64,000 bases of DNA. Origin: GCA-2687025 sp964473525. Its GTDB lineage: Bacteria > Poribacteria > WGA-4E > GCA-2687025. The translations under genes and the position numbers were made by a program. The stretch's first letter is position 1, and every line of letters starts with the position of its first letter. Positions 52,963 to 61,974 of the stretch are shown here, in pieces. The notes under the pieces are model-generated. The model was not told the DNA's origin. It did not search any database and saw only the letters and a program-made list of their open reading frames with translations. The stretch is taken from contig CAYYPK010000030.1 of the NCBI GenBank assembly GCA_964473525.1, forward strand, positions 10,314-74,313, read 5' to 3'.

Positions 52963-55374
52963 CTAGGCAATGTGCCGGTGGGTCTGGCGTCGATCTAGCC
53001 AGTCCACGGCGTAGTGCAGGATGTTCTCGGCGAGTGGCATGGACCATCGAAGGTCGTCGGGGGAGTCCGGGCCGACACCCATTACAATGTAGAGCCCCTG
53101 CCCGTAGGGAAGCAACATGGCGGTCGCCGCCAGGTCGCCCTCGTGGGGGCCGTGCGTGGCCGCGGTCGCCAGGGGCACGTAGCGGTCGCTCCACTCCGAC
53201 CACGCTACCGTCGGGGTCAGCTCTGAAAGGTCGAGCGCGTGCGGGGTGGTGAATATCTCCGCGCCTGCGTCGGTTGGGGTGACGACCCCGCTGACGGCGT
53301 CCGGTGTGACTGCTAGCGGGTCCGGGACCCAGGACAGCTTATTGCCCCGCGCGGGCCGCGTGTTGGGCGCCAGGCCGACCACGACGCCGCCCTTGGCGGC
53401 AAAGCGACGGATAGCCGTCTCGCTCCGGCGTGGCATGCCGTTCCTGCCCTGCAGGTTGGCGCCGTAGCCGACCCACAGAATCTCCGACTTGTCCAGGTAG
53501 GGCATCGTCTGGACATCCACCCCGCGCACGAGCAACCGGTGGTCGCTCACCCTCTCGACTTCGCCCAAGCGTTGTAGTTCCTCGTCGCGCGCGCGCCCTT
53601 GGAGCATCCCCACTCGCATGGGCATCCGCTGCGTTGGCGCCGCGCCGGTCCACTCGCGGCGCTTGCGCAGGAACGGGAAGTACAGCACCGGGTGGCTGGG
53701 CGGAGCGAGGCGCGCTTCCTGACGTTGCGCGAGGATCAGAGCGATCTGGGCGGTGGCGACGCGCGCCTTGGTCAGCATGCCCCAGAGGCGGTAGCGATAC
53801 GCCCACCGCACAGGCCGCACGTGGTTGTCCCACCGCTCGATGGCGCGTTCGGCGTCCCACCGCCTCGCGTAGTGGTCGCGGACCTCTGGGACATCAATGC
53901 GGTCCTTGCCGAGGTTCGTGATGTAGCCGCCGTTGGAGTGCAGACCACGAATCGGCTCTCCATCGTCGTCGGTGACGACGATGCGCGTTGACGTGCGCCA
54001 CAGAGCGTCCGCCAAAGAGTCGAGGGGCACGGCGTCGGCGTCCAGCTTCTCGGCGCGGTATTGGATCACGTTCGTGGCGTACGGGAGCACCAGGTCCGCC
54101 ACGCGCTCCGCGGTGAAGTGGAACTCGACCTCGCGGTAGTGGCGTGGCCGGCGCGGGATGCTGTACCAGACCTCATTGAGGACGCCGCCAGCCAGGTCGC
54201 GGCCTGTGTTGGCGTGGCGGAACTGGGCGGGCCAGACCAGAGTGCCGTACGGTTCGATGACGATGTTGACGTTGTTCCGGTGGTCGTCGCCCATAGGAAC
54301 CCCGTGGATCTTGTGCCCGCCGCCATACCGCACGTGCCGGAGAGTGACGCCGTACGGGACGCGACTTTCGACGGTGTAGACATCGTCATCGCTGAGAGTG
54401 ACGCGGATGCCCTTGTCGTTCCCCTGCCAGACGGCCTCCTCGCGTCCCCAGTATTCGCCCATGTGGTCGTTGCCACGCCAGTGCTCCATCTCCGCGTGGG
54501 CGTCGACTACCCACGTCTCTTCGAATTCAACGTCGAGGAGGTGGTAGTAGTCTCTGGTGTAGTCGGCGAGGGTGCACTCGTGCTCTCTGGTCTCGTCGCC
54601 CACTTTGACCGAGGCGATGACGCGCGTGCCGATGAGCCGGTCGATGAGGAGGCGGTACGACGATCCCTCGGCGGCGCCTTCCACCCGGACGCCGGTGGCT
54701 TCCTCGGCTTGCGCCTCGGCCAGTTCCTGCAGCTCCGTGCCGCCGCGGATGGTCTTCAGGGCGGTGCCCAGGCGCTTGCCAACGGTCTCCTGGTAGATTG
54801 TGACGACCCCCTCGTTGAACTGTCGGCCGTAGGACTGCACCCGGCGCAGTGTCTGGTCGACAAAGGTGGGGTGCCGCACGCGTTCCGCGAAGCCGTTCCG
54901 CTCTTCGAGATCCTTCTCCATCATCTCATCGTGGTAACGAACCACCGCGCGGACGCCGCTCGTGAATTCCTTCTCTGTGAAGAGCCGGCCGCTGTCCTTG
55001 CCCTCGACATCCGTCTTCTCCGACGCCATCTCGACGTCACGAAGGATCAGCTTCAGGATCCCTGGGTACCGGGCGTCCGAGTGCAATAGGACCGCGTACT
55101 TGTCGTCACAGCGCCGCAGGACGCGGTCGCGACGCGTCGCTCGCAGAATCGTCGTTACGGCGGTGACAAGAACCGTGCCCACGATGAGGGCGTAGAGGGG
55201 CTGGTCCTCGCCGGTCCTGAGGATAGCCCAACCCCATTCGGGCATGGGTATGTCCGGCATGGCCTCGCGCAGCTTCGTTGCGCAACCCGCGAGGAACGGG
55301 AGCGCAAGCGTTGCCAAGAATGCGCGGGCGCGCGTCGCGTGGCGTCGCGCGTGATGGTAGGCGGTGGGCGTCAC
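52963..55374 (-). CDS. Large lipoprotein with membrane anchor and glutamine-amidotransferase-like C-terminus
   Basis: An ~803-residue protein I cannot name. The leader ends in a lipobox (LPFLAGCATK) and is followed by a transmembrane helix (LYALIVGTVLVTAVTTIL). A helical region (~80-230) with many charged residues precedes a mixed domain. Residues from ~620 look like a glutamine-amidotransferase-type fold (SEILWVGYGANLQ, FAAKGGVVVGLAP, LLPYGQGLYIVMGVG), with no obvious Cys-His pair. The start is uncertain; a GTG at 55374 is the nearest candidate to the leader. It is the first gene of the run. Confidence 0.6.
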   Translation of the reverse strand: MTPTAYHHARRHATRARAFLATLALPFLAGCATKLREAMPDIPMPEWGWAILRTGEDQPLYALIVGTVLVTAVTTILRATRRDRVLRRCDDKYAVLLHSDARYPGILKLILRDVEMASEKTDVEGKDSGRLFTEKEFTSGVRAVVRYHDEMMEKDLEERNGFAERVRHPTFVDQTLRRVQSYGRQFNEGVVTIYQETVGKRLGTALKTIRGGTELQELAEAQAEEATGVRVEGAAEGSSYRLLIDRLIGTRVIASVKVGDETREHECTLADYTRDYYHLLDVEFEETWVVDAHAEMEHWRGNDHMGEYWGREEAVWQGNDKGIRVTLSDDDVYTVESRVPYGVTLRHVRYGGGHKIHGVPMGDDHRNNVNIVIEPYGTLVWPAQFRHANTGRDLAGGVLNEVWYSIPRRPRHYREVEFHFTAERVADLVLPYATNVIQYRAEKLDADAVPLDSLADALWRTSTRIVVTDDDGEPIRGLHSNGGYITNLGKDRIDVPEVRDHYARRWDAERAIERWDNHVRPVRWAYRYRLWGMLTKARVATAQIALILAQRQEARLAPPSHPVLYFPFLRKRREWTGAAPTQRMPMRVGMLQGRARDEELQRLGEVERVSDHRLLVRGVDVQTMPYLDKSEILWVGYGANLQGRNGMPRRSETAIRRFAAKGGVVVGLAPNTRPARGNKLSWVPDPLAVTPDAVSGVVTPTDAGAEIFTTPHALDLSELTPTVAWSEWSDRYVPLATAATHGPHEGDLAATAMLLPYGQGLYIVMGVGPDSPDDLRWSMPLAENILHYAVDWLDRRQTHRHIA

Positions 55375-55530
55375 GCTGTCAGGGATCCTGGGTGCCGTCT
55401 GAGTGCATGATACATGCCCCGCGCCCGCCGAGAAAGCGGCGCCGAGTGGCGTTGCCCGCCCGTCAGGCGTGCGGTATCGTCCGGGCGCCGACGCCACTCA
55501 CGCGCCACCATCGCCGAGAGCGGAGACGCC

Positions 55531-56497
55531 ATGCCCAGGGAACTCATCGCCACCGCACCGAGAACGCCTAGTCTTAGGGAATACGAGGACGGCCCCGTTG
55601 CCGAGGGACACGTCCGGATCAAGACGGAGTTCGGGGCGCCGAAGCACGGCACCGAGATGACCATGTACCGCGCGGTTCGTGGGCAGAACTTCCCCATCGG
55701 CCTTGGGAACATGGCGGTCGGCCGCATCACGGAACGATGGCGTCGAGGGGCTGGAGGTCGGGCAGAGGATCGCTGGCTACGGGCCGTTGCGCCAGACGCA
55801 CACCTGGCGCGCGGATCGGGCGCTCACGATGCCCGACAGCATGACGTGGCAGGACGCCGTGTGCTACGACCCAGCGCACTTCGCGCTTGCCGGCGTGCGC
55901 GACGCGAAGCTCAGAGCGGGAGACCACGTGGCCGTCTCGGGACTTGGCTCCCTGGGCCAAATGTCGGCGCAGTTCGCTCTCGTCGCTGGCGCGGCGACCG
56001 TGGCGGTCATTGATCCCATCGCCGCGCGGCGGGGGGTCGCCCTCAGCGCGGGGGCGGACGCGGGGATCGACCCCACGACGGAGGATGTTCCCGCGCGGCT
56101 GCGCGAGGTCGCTGGCGGACGTGACGTCGACATCATCATCGAAACGAGCGGCGTCATGTCCGCGCTAAACACCGCGCTCCTGGCGTTGGCGTACAGCGGG
56201 ACGGTGGCGTATCTCGGGTGGGCGAAGGCGTTCCCGGCAGGCCTCGACCTCGGCGAGCGCGCGCACACGGAAGTGCCGGACATCATCTTCTCGCGCGCGT
56301 GCAGCGAGCCGAACCGAGATCACCCGCGTTGGGACTTCCAACGGATCATGGACACTTGCTGGGACTGGCTGTCCGCCGGGAGGTTCCAGTGCGAGGGGAT
56401 CATCTCGCCCGTGGTGGACTTTGCCGACGTTGTGGAGGCGTACCAGGACATCGACAACCATCCCGAGAACAGCATCAAGCTCGGCGTCCGGTTCTAG
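55531..56497 (+). pseudogene. Medium-chain dehydrogenase (zinc-binding type family), frameshifted
   Basis: Two overlapping plus frames make one ~320-residue MDR protein. The first gives MPRELIATAPRTPSLREY and MYRAVRGQNFPIGLGNMAVGRITE. The second resumes at DGVEGLEVGQRIAGYGP and continues through VSGLGSLGQMSAQFAL (cofactor motif) and IIETSGVMSALNTALLAL to the end at 56497. The break is near 55735, one base out of phase. Cys/His zinc ligands are not evident. Frame quality is otherwise good, so sequencing error or a recent frameshift is likely. The substrate is unknown. Confidence 0.8.
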
Positions 56498-56570
56498 GCT
56501 CGGCCCCACGGCCGGGCGTCGCCGTGGCATCGCGTTGCGCGCTCATTACTCACACAACGGGAGTCCGAAC

Positions 56571-59273
56571 ATGCGCGTTGCTCGGTGGTTCTTGCCTCTC
56601 CTGCTACTGCTGGTAGCTCTCGTCGGGCCTGCCGCACACGCGAAGTGGCGCGGCGACGTCGGTCGTGGCGACGAAGGCGAGGAGGGGCGCAAGTACGCTC
56701 CCGACCGCATCATAGATGTGCTGCGTGTGAAGATCGACGTTACGCCGGACTTCGAGAGACGGTCCATCAGCGCGACGACGGCGATAGCGTTCCAGCCCAT
56801 CGCGGAGCCCGTGCGACAGATCGCCCTGGACGCCGTGGACCTCGCCGTCTCATCCGTCGACGCGAGCCATGGGATCGACGGCTACACGGTCGCCGAGGAG
56901 CAGATCGTCGTGACCTTCGTCGACGCCATCCCCGTGGGCGCCGACGCGAGCATTGAGATCGCGTACACCGCTGAGCCGCGCAAGGGTCTGTACTTCCGCA
57001 CGGCGGCAATGGGATACCCCGAGGAGGACACGCAGCTGTGGACCCAGGGCGAGACGTACGAGTCGCGGCACTGGTTCCCTAGCCTCGACTATCCCAACGA
57101 GCGTTTCTCCTCCGAAGTCATCTGCCACGCGCCCGCGGACATGACCGTAGTCTCCAACGGGCGTCTGCTTGGGGAGAGCGCGGACGGCGCGACAGGGCTG
57201 AAGACGTCCCACTGGTTTCAGGAGAAGCCTCACGTCAACTACCTCATTGCTCTCGCCGTCGGACGGTTCGTGAAGCTCGAAGCCATGTACGGCGACCTTC
57301 CCATGGCGTTCTACGCGCCGACCACGCAAGGCGAGTACGCCGCCAACTCGTTTCGAGACACGGCGCATATCATGGCGTTCCTCGAGGACGAAATCGGCGT
57401 CGCCTACCCGTGGGACAAGTACGACCAGGTGGCGGTGCTCGACTTTCACTTCGGCGGCATGGAGAACACGTCCCTCACCGTACTGACCGACAGAACGCTG
57501 TTCAGCACGGAGACCGAGAACTTGCGCGACAGCCGAGGGCTGGTCGCGCACGAACTCGCGCACCAGTGGTTCGGCGACTACGTCACGTGCAAGGACTGGA
57601 GCCACGTCTGGCTCAACGAGGGGTTTGCCACTTACTACGATTGGCTGCACGCGGGCCACCGAGACGGACCCGACGAGACCCTGTGGCATCTCTACAGCGC
57701 GGCGCGTGGCATCGTAGGTAACAGCGACCGGCGGCCCATGGTGTCGCGCGACTACCGGTCGGCGATGGACCAATTTGGCTACCGCGCGTACCCCAAGGGA
57801 GCGTGGATCCTGCACATGCTGCGGACGCAACTGGGTACCGACCTGTACCGGCTCTGCGTTCGGACGTACCTCGAACGTCACGCGCTCGGGACGGTGGTCA
57901 CAGAGGATCTGAACTCGATCGTCGAGGAGCTGTCCGGCAGGTCATTCGACCGGTTCTTCGACCAATACGTCTACCACGCGCGCCACCCGGAGCTGTCCGT
58001 CTCCTACTCATGGGACGAGCGCGACGACCTCGCGAAGGTCACCGTGAAGCAGACGCACGACGTGGACGACGACGTGCTGCTGTTCCGTGTGGCGACCAAG
58101 GTGCGGTTCGATTCCGAGGACGGGTCGTCCGTGGAACGCGACCTCCTGATCTCGCAGACCGAGGAGGACTTCTACTTTCCGCTGGACGCGCAACCCGAGG
58201 TCGTGCGCTTCGATCCTGAATATGGCGTGCTGGCGAAGGTGTCTTTCGACAAGCCGAAGGCGATGCTGTACGCGCAACTCGAGGACGCTGGCGACGTCGT
58301 GGGGCGCCTACGAGCAGTCGCCGACCTGAAATCCAAGGACGATCTGGACACCGTTGAGCGGCTGAAGATCGCGCTGAACGAAGACGCCTTCCACGCCGTT
58401 CGCACGGAGGCCTCGAAGGCGCTGCGCGAGATACACACGCAGGAGGCGTTTGGTGCGCTACTCGAATCCACCGCGCAGACGGACGCCCGCGTGCGGAAGC
58501 AGGTCGTGTCCGACCTGGGAGGATTCTACAGAACGGCGAGTCGGGACGCGGCGCTCGCAGCGCTCGATGGTGAGCAGAACCCCGACATCGTCGCTGCGGC
58601 GCTGAGCAGCCTGGGCAAATACGGCGACGAGGGCCTGCGTGAGCGGATCTTGGAGTATCTGGCCTCGGATTCGTACCGCAACCGCCTCTCCGTGGCCGCC
58701 GTCCGCACGATGCGTACGGTGGACGATCCGGGCTACATCGAGCCCCTACAGTCCGCGCTGACGAGTCGGGCGTCGGCGTTCGCGACCGGCGGGCTCGCCA
58801 CGGGGCTGCGGGCGCTAGGCTATCTGGCGCGCAACGAGGACGACAAGGAGGGCGTGAGGGAGTTCCTGACGCCATACGTCCACGACCTAAGGCGGGGCGT
58901 CCGCATCGCGGCCATCGACGCGCTAGGTGACCTGCGCGACCCCAGGGCCGTGGCCGCCGTGCAGACTTTCACCGGAGACAAGCTGGACGATGGCGTGCGG
59001 CGGGCGGCGGAGAAGGCCGTGCGGGCAATGCGCGACGCAAAGCGCGTCCCGGTTGAGCTGTCCGACGTGCGTGGCGAGCTCACGGATCTCACCGAGCGGC
59101 ACGAGGAACTGGCAGAGAGATTCGCTGCGCTCAAGGAGCGTCTGGAGGCTGCCGGCACGGACGAGGGTGACTCAGACGCGGGCGCCGACGACGTCAGCGA
59201 CGACGGGAACCCCGCCGCCCCATCCGAAGACGCGGACGACGGCGCGCCCGGTGGCGACGAGAGTGACGAGTAG
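56571..59273 (+). CDS. M1-family aminopeptidase with HEAT-like repeats and acidic tail
   Basis: A 900-residue exported M1 peptidase. The signal peptide is residues ~1-24. GGMEN is at 295-299, the zinc site HELAH at 327-331, and the third ligand E350 in LNEGF. From about 560 the sequence has paired helices of HEAT-like type (AALSSLGKYGDEGLRERIL, IDALGDLRDPRAVAAVQ). A coiled-coil stretch (LTERHEELAERFAALKERLEA) and an Asp/Glu-rich tail follow. The ATG at 56571 has GGGAG upstream. It probably trims N-terminal residues of periplasmic peptides. Confidence 0.92.
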   Translation: MRVARWFLPLLLLLVALVGPAAHAKWRGDVGRGDEGEEGRKYAPDRIIDVLRVKIDVTPDFERRSISATTAIAFQPIAEPVRQIALDAVDLAVSSVDASHGIDGYTVAEEQIVVTFVDAIPVGADASIEIAYTAEPRKGLYFRTAAMGYPEEDTQLWTQGETYESRHWFPSLDYPNERFSSEVICHAPADMTVVSNGRLLGESADGATGLKTSHWFQEKPHVNYLIALAVGRFVKLEAMYGDLPMAFYAPTTQGEYAANSFRDTAHIMAFLEDEIGVAYPWDKYDQVAVLDFHFGGMENTSLTVLTDRTLFSTETENLRDSRGLVAHELAHQWFGDYVTCKDWSHVWLNEGFATYYDWLHAGHRDGPDETLWHLYSAARGIVGNSDRRPMVSRDYRSAMDQFGYRAYPKGAWILHMLRTQLGTDLYRLCVRTYLERHALGTVVTEDLNSIVEELSGRSFDRFFDQYVYHARHPELSVSYSWDERDDLAKVTVKQTHDVDDDVLLFRVATKVRFDSEDGSSVERDLLISQTEEDFYFPLDAQPEVVRFDPEYGVLAKVSFDKPKAMLYAQLEDAGDVVGRLRAVADLKSKDDLDTVERLKIALNEDAFHAVRTEASKALREIHTQEAFGALLESTAQTDARVRKQVVSDLGGFYRTASRDAALAALDGEQNPDIVAAALSSLGKYGDEGLRERILEYLASDSYRNRLSVAAVRTMRTVDDPGYIEPLQSALTSRASAFATGGLATGLRALGYLARNEDDKEGVREFLTPYVHDLRRGVRIAAIDALGDLRDPRAVAAVQTFTGDKLDDGVRRAAEKAVRAMRDAKRVPVELSDVRGELTDLTERHEELAERFAALKERLEAAGTDEGDSDAGADDVSDDGNPAAPSEDADDGAPGGDESDE

Positions 59274-59286
59274 ATGGGAGTCGGCG

Positions 59287-60060
59287 TCAGCCCGGCAGAG
59301 CGGGTTTGGCTCCGTCCCACACCTCGCCGCGCATCCCCGACGCCGGCTCGGATCGGGCGACGAGCTTGCGCAGGTAGGCGACGAGGCTGTCCGTGCGGGT
59401 GGCAAGCTCAGCCAGCAAGCGAGACGTCCCTGCGTCGTCGGTGTCGATCCTGCCGAACAGTCGCGGTACGATGGGGTCGTCGCACGTTTCGTGCACCAGG
59501 TCCGCGTAGGTGTTGTATCGCTCGACCAGAGCCGCGACCGCCTCACCCATCGTCCCCGTCGTCTCGCCATGCGCCTGATCCAGCGCGTCGCGGGCGTCGC
59601 CAATGGGGCCTCCCAGCGCGTCGATGGCGGATATGAGCGTGGCGAGCGTGTCGGTCCTCGCTGCCGTCGCCTCTGACGCCTCAGCCTCGAGGGCCGTGAG
59701 TAGCTGACCAGTGGCGAGCATCACCTCCGCCATCTTGCCCAGGCGAGGGTCGGCGCCGTGCGTTCTCGGCCTGGAGTCGTCGCGCGCGACTTCCGGCTCG
59801 CGTCCGGCCTCGCCAAGCGGCGTGACACTGGCGAGGGCGTCGACCACGGGGTTGTCTGTCAGGCCGCGGGCCTGCTCGAGGTAGCGGTTGTAGGCGTCCA
59901 CGACGAAGTCGCCCAGCAGTATCGGATCCGCGACGTTGGACTGGCCGCCGTCGCCCCCGGGCTGGGACAGCATGAAGTCCTTCGACTCGTTCTCGATGCA
60001 CATCTCCACGTCTCGCCGAAACGACGCCAACAGTCGAATGAGTGTGTCTCTTGCTTCCAT
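59287..60060 (-). CDS. Protein of unknown function, partner of the ECF sigma factor
   Basis: A 257-residue protein predicted to be helical and soluble. There is no membrane helix, signal peptide or Zn-binding Cys/His cluster, so it does not look like a classical anti-sigma factor. Segments such as LEAEASEATAARTDTLATLISAIDALGGPIGDARDAL suggest long amphipathic helices. It starts 16 bp after the sigma gene and is probably in its operon. It converges on the M1 gene. I do not recognise it. Confidence 0.65.
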   Translation of the reverse strand: MEARDTLIRLLASFRRDVEMCIENESKDFMLSQPGGDGGQSNVADPILLGDFVVDAYNRYLEQARGLTDNPVVDALASVTPLGEAGREPEVARDDSRPRTHGADPRLGKMAEVMLATGQLLTALEAEASEATAARTDTLATLISAIDALGGPIGDARDALDQAHGETTGTMGEAVAALVERYNTYADLVHETCDDPIVPRLFGRIDTDDAGTSRLLAELATRTDSLVAYLRKLVARSEPASGMRGEVWDGAKPALPG

Positions 60061-60076
60061 TCGTCGGTCCTCTCTG

Positions 60077-60670
60077 TCAGTCGTGCAGTGTAGGGAGCCG
60101 TCGCAGGCTCTCCCTCGCCCTGTGCAGGCGCCACTTCACGGTTGTCTCGGCGACGTCGATCATGGCGGCGATTGCGGCCACCGCGTAGCCCTCGTAGTAG
60201 TAGAGCTCGACGACCTGCCTTAGCTCGAGGTCCAGGCGTTCTACCGCGCGCCGCAGGGCCGTGTGCGCCTCCGCATCCTCGACGTCCTTCGTGGCCGCCT
60301 CGACGCGAGGAGCGTCCCGCTCGTCGATGTCCTCCAAGGCCGTTCCCGGCCTCCGCCTTCTGAGCCAGGTCTTGCACGCGTTGTAGGTGACGGCGCGCAA
60401 CCACGCGGCGAACTTCGAGGGACACTCGAGGTCGCCTATTCGGCGCATGGTGGTGATGAAGACGTCCTGCCGTATGTCCTCGGCCACGTCGTGCCGACGG
60501 GTGACGCTACGGGCAATCCCGTAGACGAGACCGTCGTAACGCGTCCAAAGCACTGCGAGAGCCGATGCGTCGCCGCTGAGGTGGTCCTCTATCAGCGACC
60601 CGTCGGTTCTGTGGCTCTGCATTGGCGGCGTCCACGTCGGTGTTCCGGTCGCGGTGTTCGCTTCACTCAC
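60077..60670 (-). CDS. ECF-type RNA polymerase sigma factor
   Basis: A 197-residue sigma-70 family (ECF) factor. Region 2 has RYDGLVYGIARSVTRRHDVAEDIRQDVFITTMRR (residues ~40-75), and region 4 has VELYYYEGYAVAAIAAMIDVAETTVKWRLHRARESLRR. It redirects RNA polymerase to a specific regulon. It is followed by an unknown gene rather than a recognisable anti-sigma. It is divergent from the membrane protein at 60866 across a ~195-bp spacer. Confidence 0.93.
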   Translation of the reverse strand: MSEANTATGTPTWTPPMQSHRTDGSLIEDHLSGDASALAVLWTRYDGLVYGIARSVTRRHDVAEDIRQDVFITTMRRIGDLECPSKFAAWLRAVTYNACKTWLRRRRPGTALEDIDERDAPRVEAATKDVEDAEAHTALRRAVERLDLELRQVVELYYYEGYAVAAIAAMIDVAETTVKWRLHRARESLRRLPTLHD

Positions 60671-60865
60671 TAGGTTGGACGCGCTGGAAGGGCAGTGGAT
60701 AGCAGATTCACGCTGGAGTGTGCGAGGCGCGAGGCGCGAGGCGTACTGGCGCGGCCGGTCATCGTGGTATTATCCTGCATCACGCCCTTGGTGACCCGAT
60801 GGCACGGCGCGGGCCCAGCGACAAGGGGCCAGCCGGAATCCCGACGGAGGAGGCGCCGACGGGCG

Positions 60866-61582
60866 ATGGACATGCGGCGGCGGGCATTCAGCGACCAGCG
60901 GGCCGACGAGGCACGGCTGGGCTACCAGGCCGCTGTAAGTCTGTGGATATCGGAGAACCAGCACAACTGGAGCCGGTTCAACATCGTGATGGTGGCCAAC
61001 AGCCTCCTTCTGACGATCGAGGGCATCCTGCTGGGCAGTCAGGGTCACTCCGACACGCTCGCCGTCGGGTTGCCCTGCGTGGGGCTAGGGCTCTGCTTCG
61101 TCTGGTATCTCCAGTCCGTGCGAGGGTTCGCCTACATGCACTACTTCCTCAAGTCGGCGCGCGAATACGAGGAGCGCCACTTCGGCCCAGCACTCAATCT
61201 GATCGCGCGGGGTGGATCCTATGTCGACGGGAACCCAGTACGCGTTGGCGGCGCGCCCATGCAGCTGGACGTGTTCGGACGACCGCCCATCCGGCGTACA
61301 GCCCACGCCATGATCCTGCTGTTCGTCGTCAGCTACCTCTTGGTCTTGGTCGTCGCGGTGCCGGACCGTAGTCGCGGCGCCATGGTCTGCGGGGTATACC
61401 TGATGGCGGTGGTCGTCAGGCTCGCGATATGGTGCTCCTTCGCGGACAGGGGTGACGACCTGGCCCGTCGGCCTACGTCGGGTCGCGACGTTCTTCTCTG
61501 GGCGGTACCCGCGGCACTTGCGGTGTCGCTGTGCTCTGCTGCGGGGGACATGCGTGCTTCTCCGGGTGGTATTCTCACCTAG
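60866..61582 (+). CDS. Membrane protein of unknown function
   Basis: A 238-residue protein with about four hydrophobic segments (~40-60, 70-95, 155-180, 185-205). LGYQAAVSLWISENQHNWSRFNIVMVANSLLL lies just before the first helix (residues ~15-45). The frame opens at 60695, but the first ~57 residues are Arg-rich and unconvincing; the ATG at 60866 follows a GGAGGAGG. It may share regulation with the divergent sigma gene. Function unknown. Confidence 0.65.
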   Translation: MDMRRRAFSDQRADEARLGYQAAVSLWISENQHNWSRFNIVMVANSLLLTIEGILLGSQGHSDTLAVGLPCVGLGLCFVWYLQSVRGFAYMHYFLKSAREYEERHFGPALNLIARGGSYVDGNPVRVGGAPMQLDVFGRPPIRRTAHAMILLFVVSYLLVLVVAVPDRSRGAMVCGVYLMAVVVRLAIWCSFADRGDDLARRPTSGRDVLLWAVPAALAVSLCSAAGDMRASPGGILT

Positions 61583-61632
61583 CGTACACGCCACTGTGGC
61601 CCGCATCCTCGCACCTCAGCACGGTCCGACAG

Positions 61633-61920
61633 GTGGCCTGGGTCCTGGGCGTTGCCTTGCTCATTTGCGCGTCGCTAAGCATCGCGCGAACGCGCGCGAC
61701 GGGGCGCGAGGCTTGGGGTCTGTGGCGCCCGAAACCGCATTCGGCGGCCGCTCCCCCGCCTGTCGGGTCGTACACGCGAGCTCACTGGATTTGGGCTGTC
61801 GGGCAGGCCCTCGTCGCGCCGGATGCTATCAGCGGCGCTCTCACGTTTGCTGTCTGCGTAGCAGTCCACGGCTGGCCGTGGCGCAGGGCGCAATCGGTTG
61901 GCGGCAGCACTCCCCGCTGA
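61633..61920 (+). CDS. Possible small membrane protein
   Basis: A ~95-residue open frame with a hydrophobic N-terminus (VAWVLGVALLICASLSIA) and a second hydrophobic patch (GQALVAPDAISGALTFAVCVAV). The GTG start has no clear ribosome binding site, and the frame also extends upstream into the previous gene. It may be a short partner of the preceding membrane protein or a chance frame. Support is weak. Confidence 0.3.
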   Translation: MAWVLGVALLICASLSIARTRATGREAWGLWRPKPHSAAAPPPVGSYTRAHWIWAVGQALVAPDAISGALTFAVCVAVHGWPWRRAQSVGGSTPR

Positions 61921-61974
61921 GGTGAACCGAGTGCCTCCCCAGCAACGCTGGATGCCGTTCGTGTGGCTGTGCGA

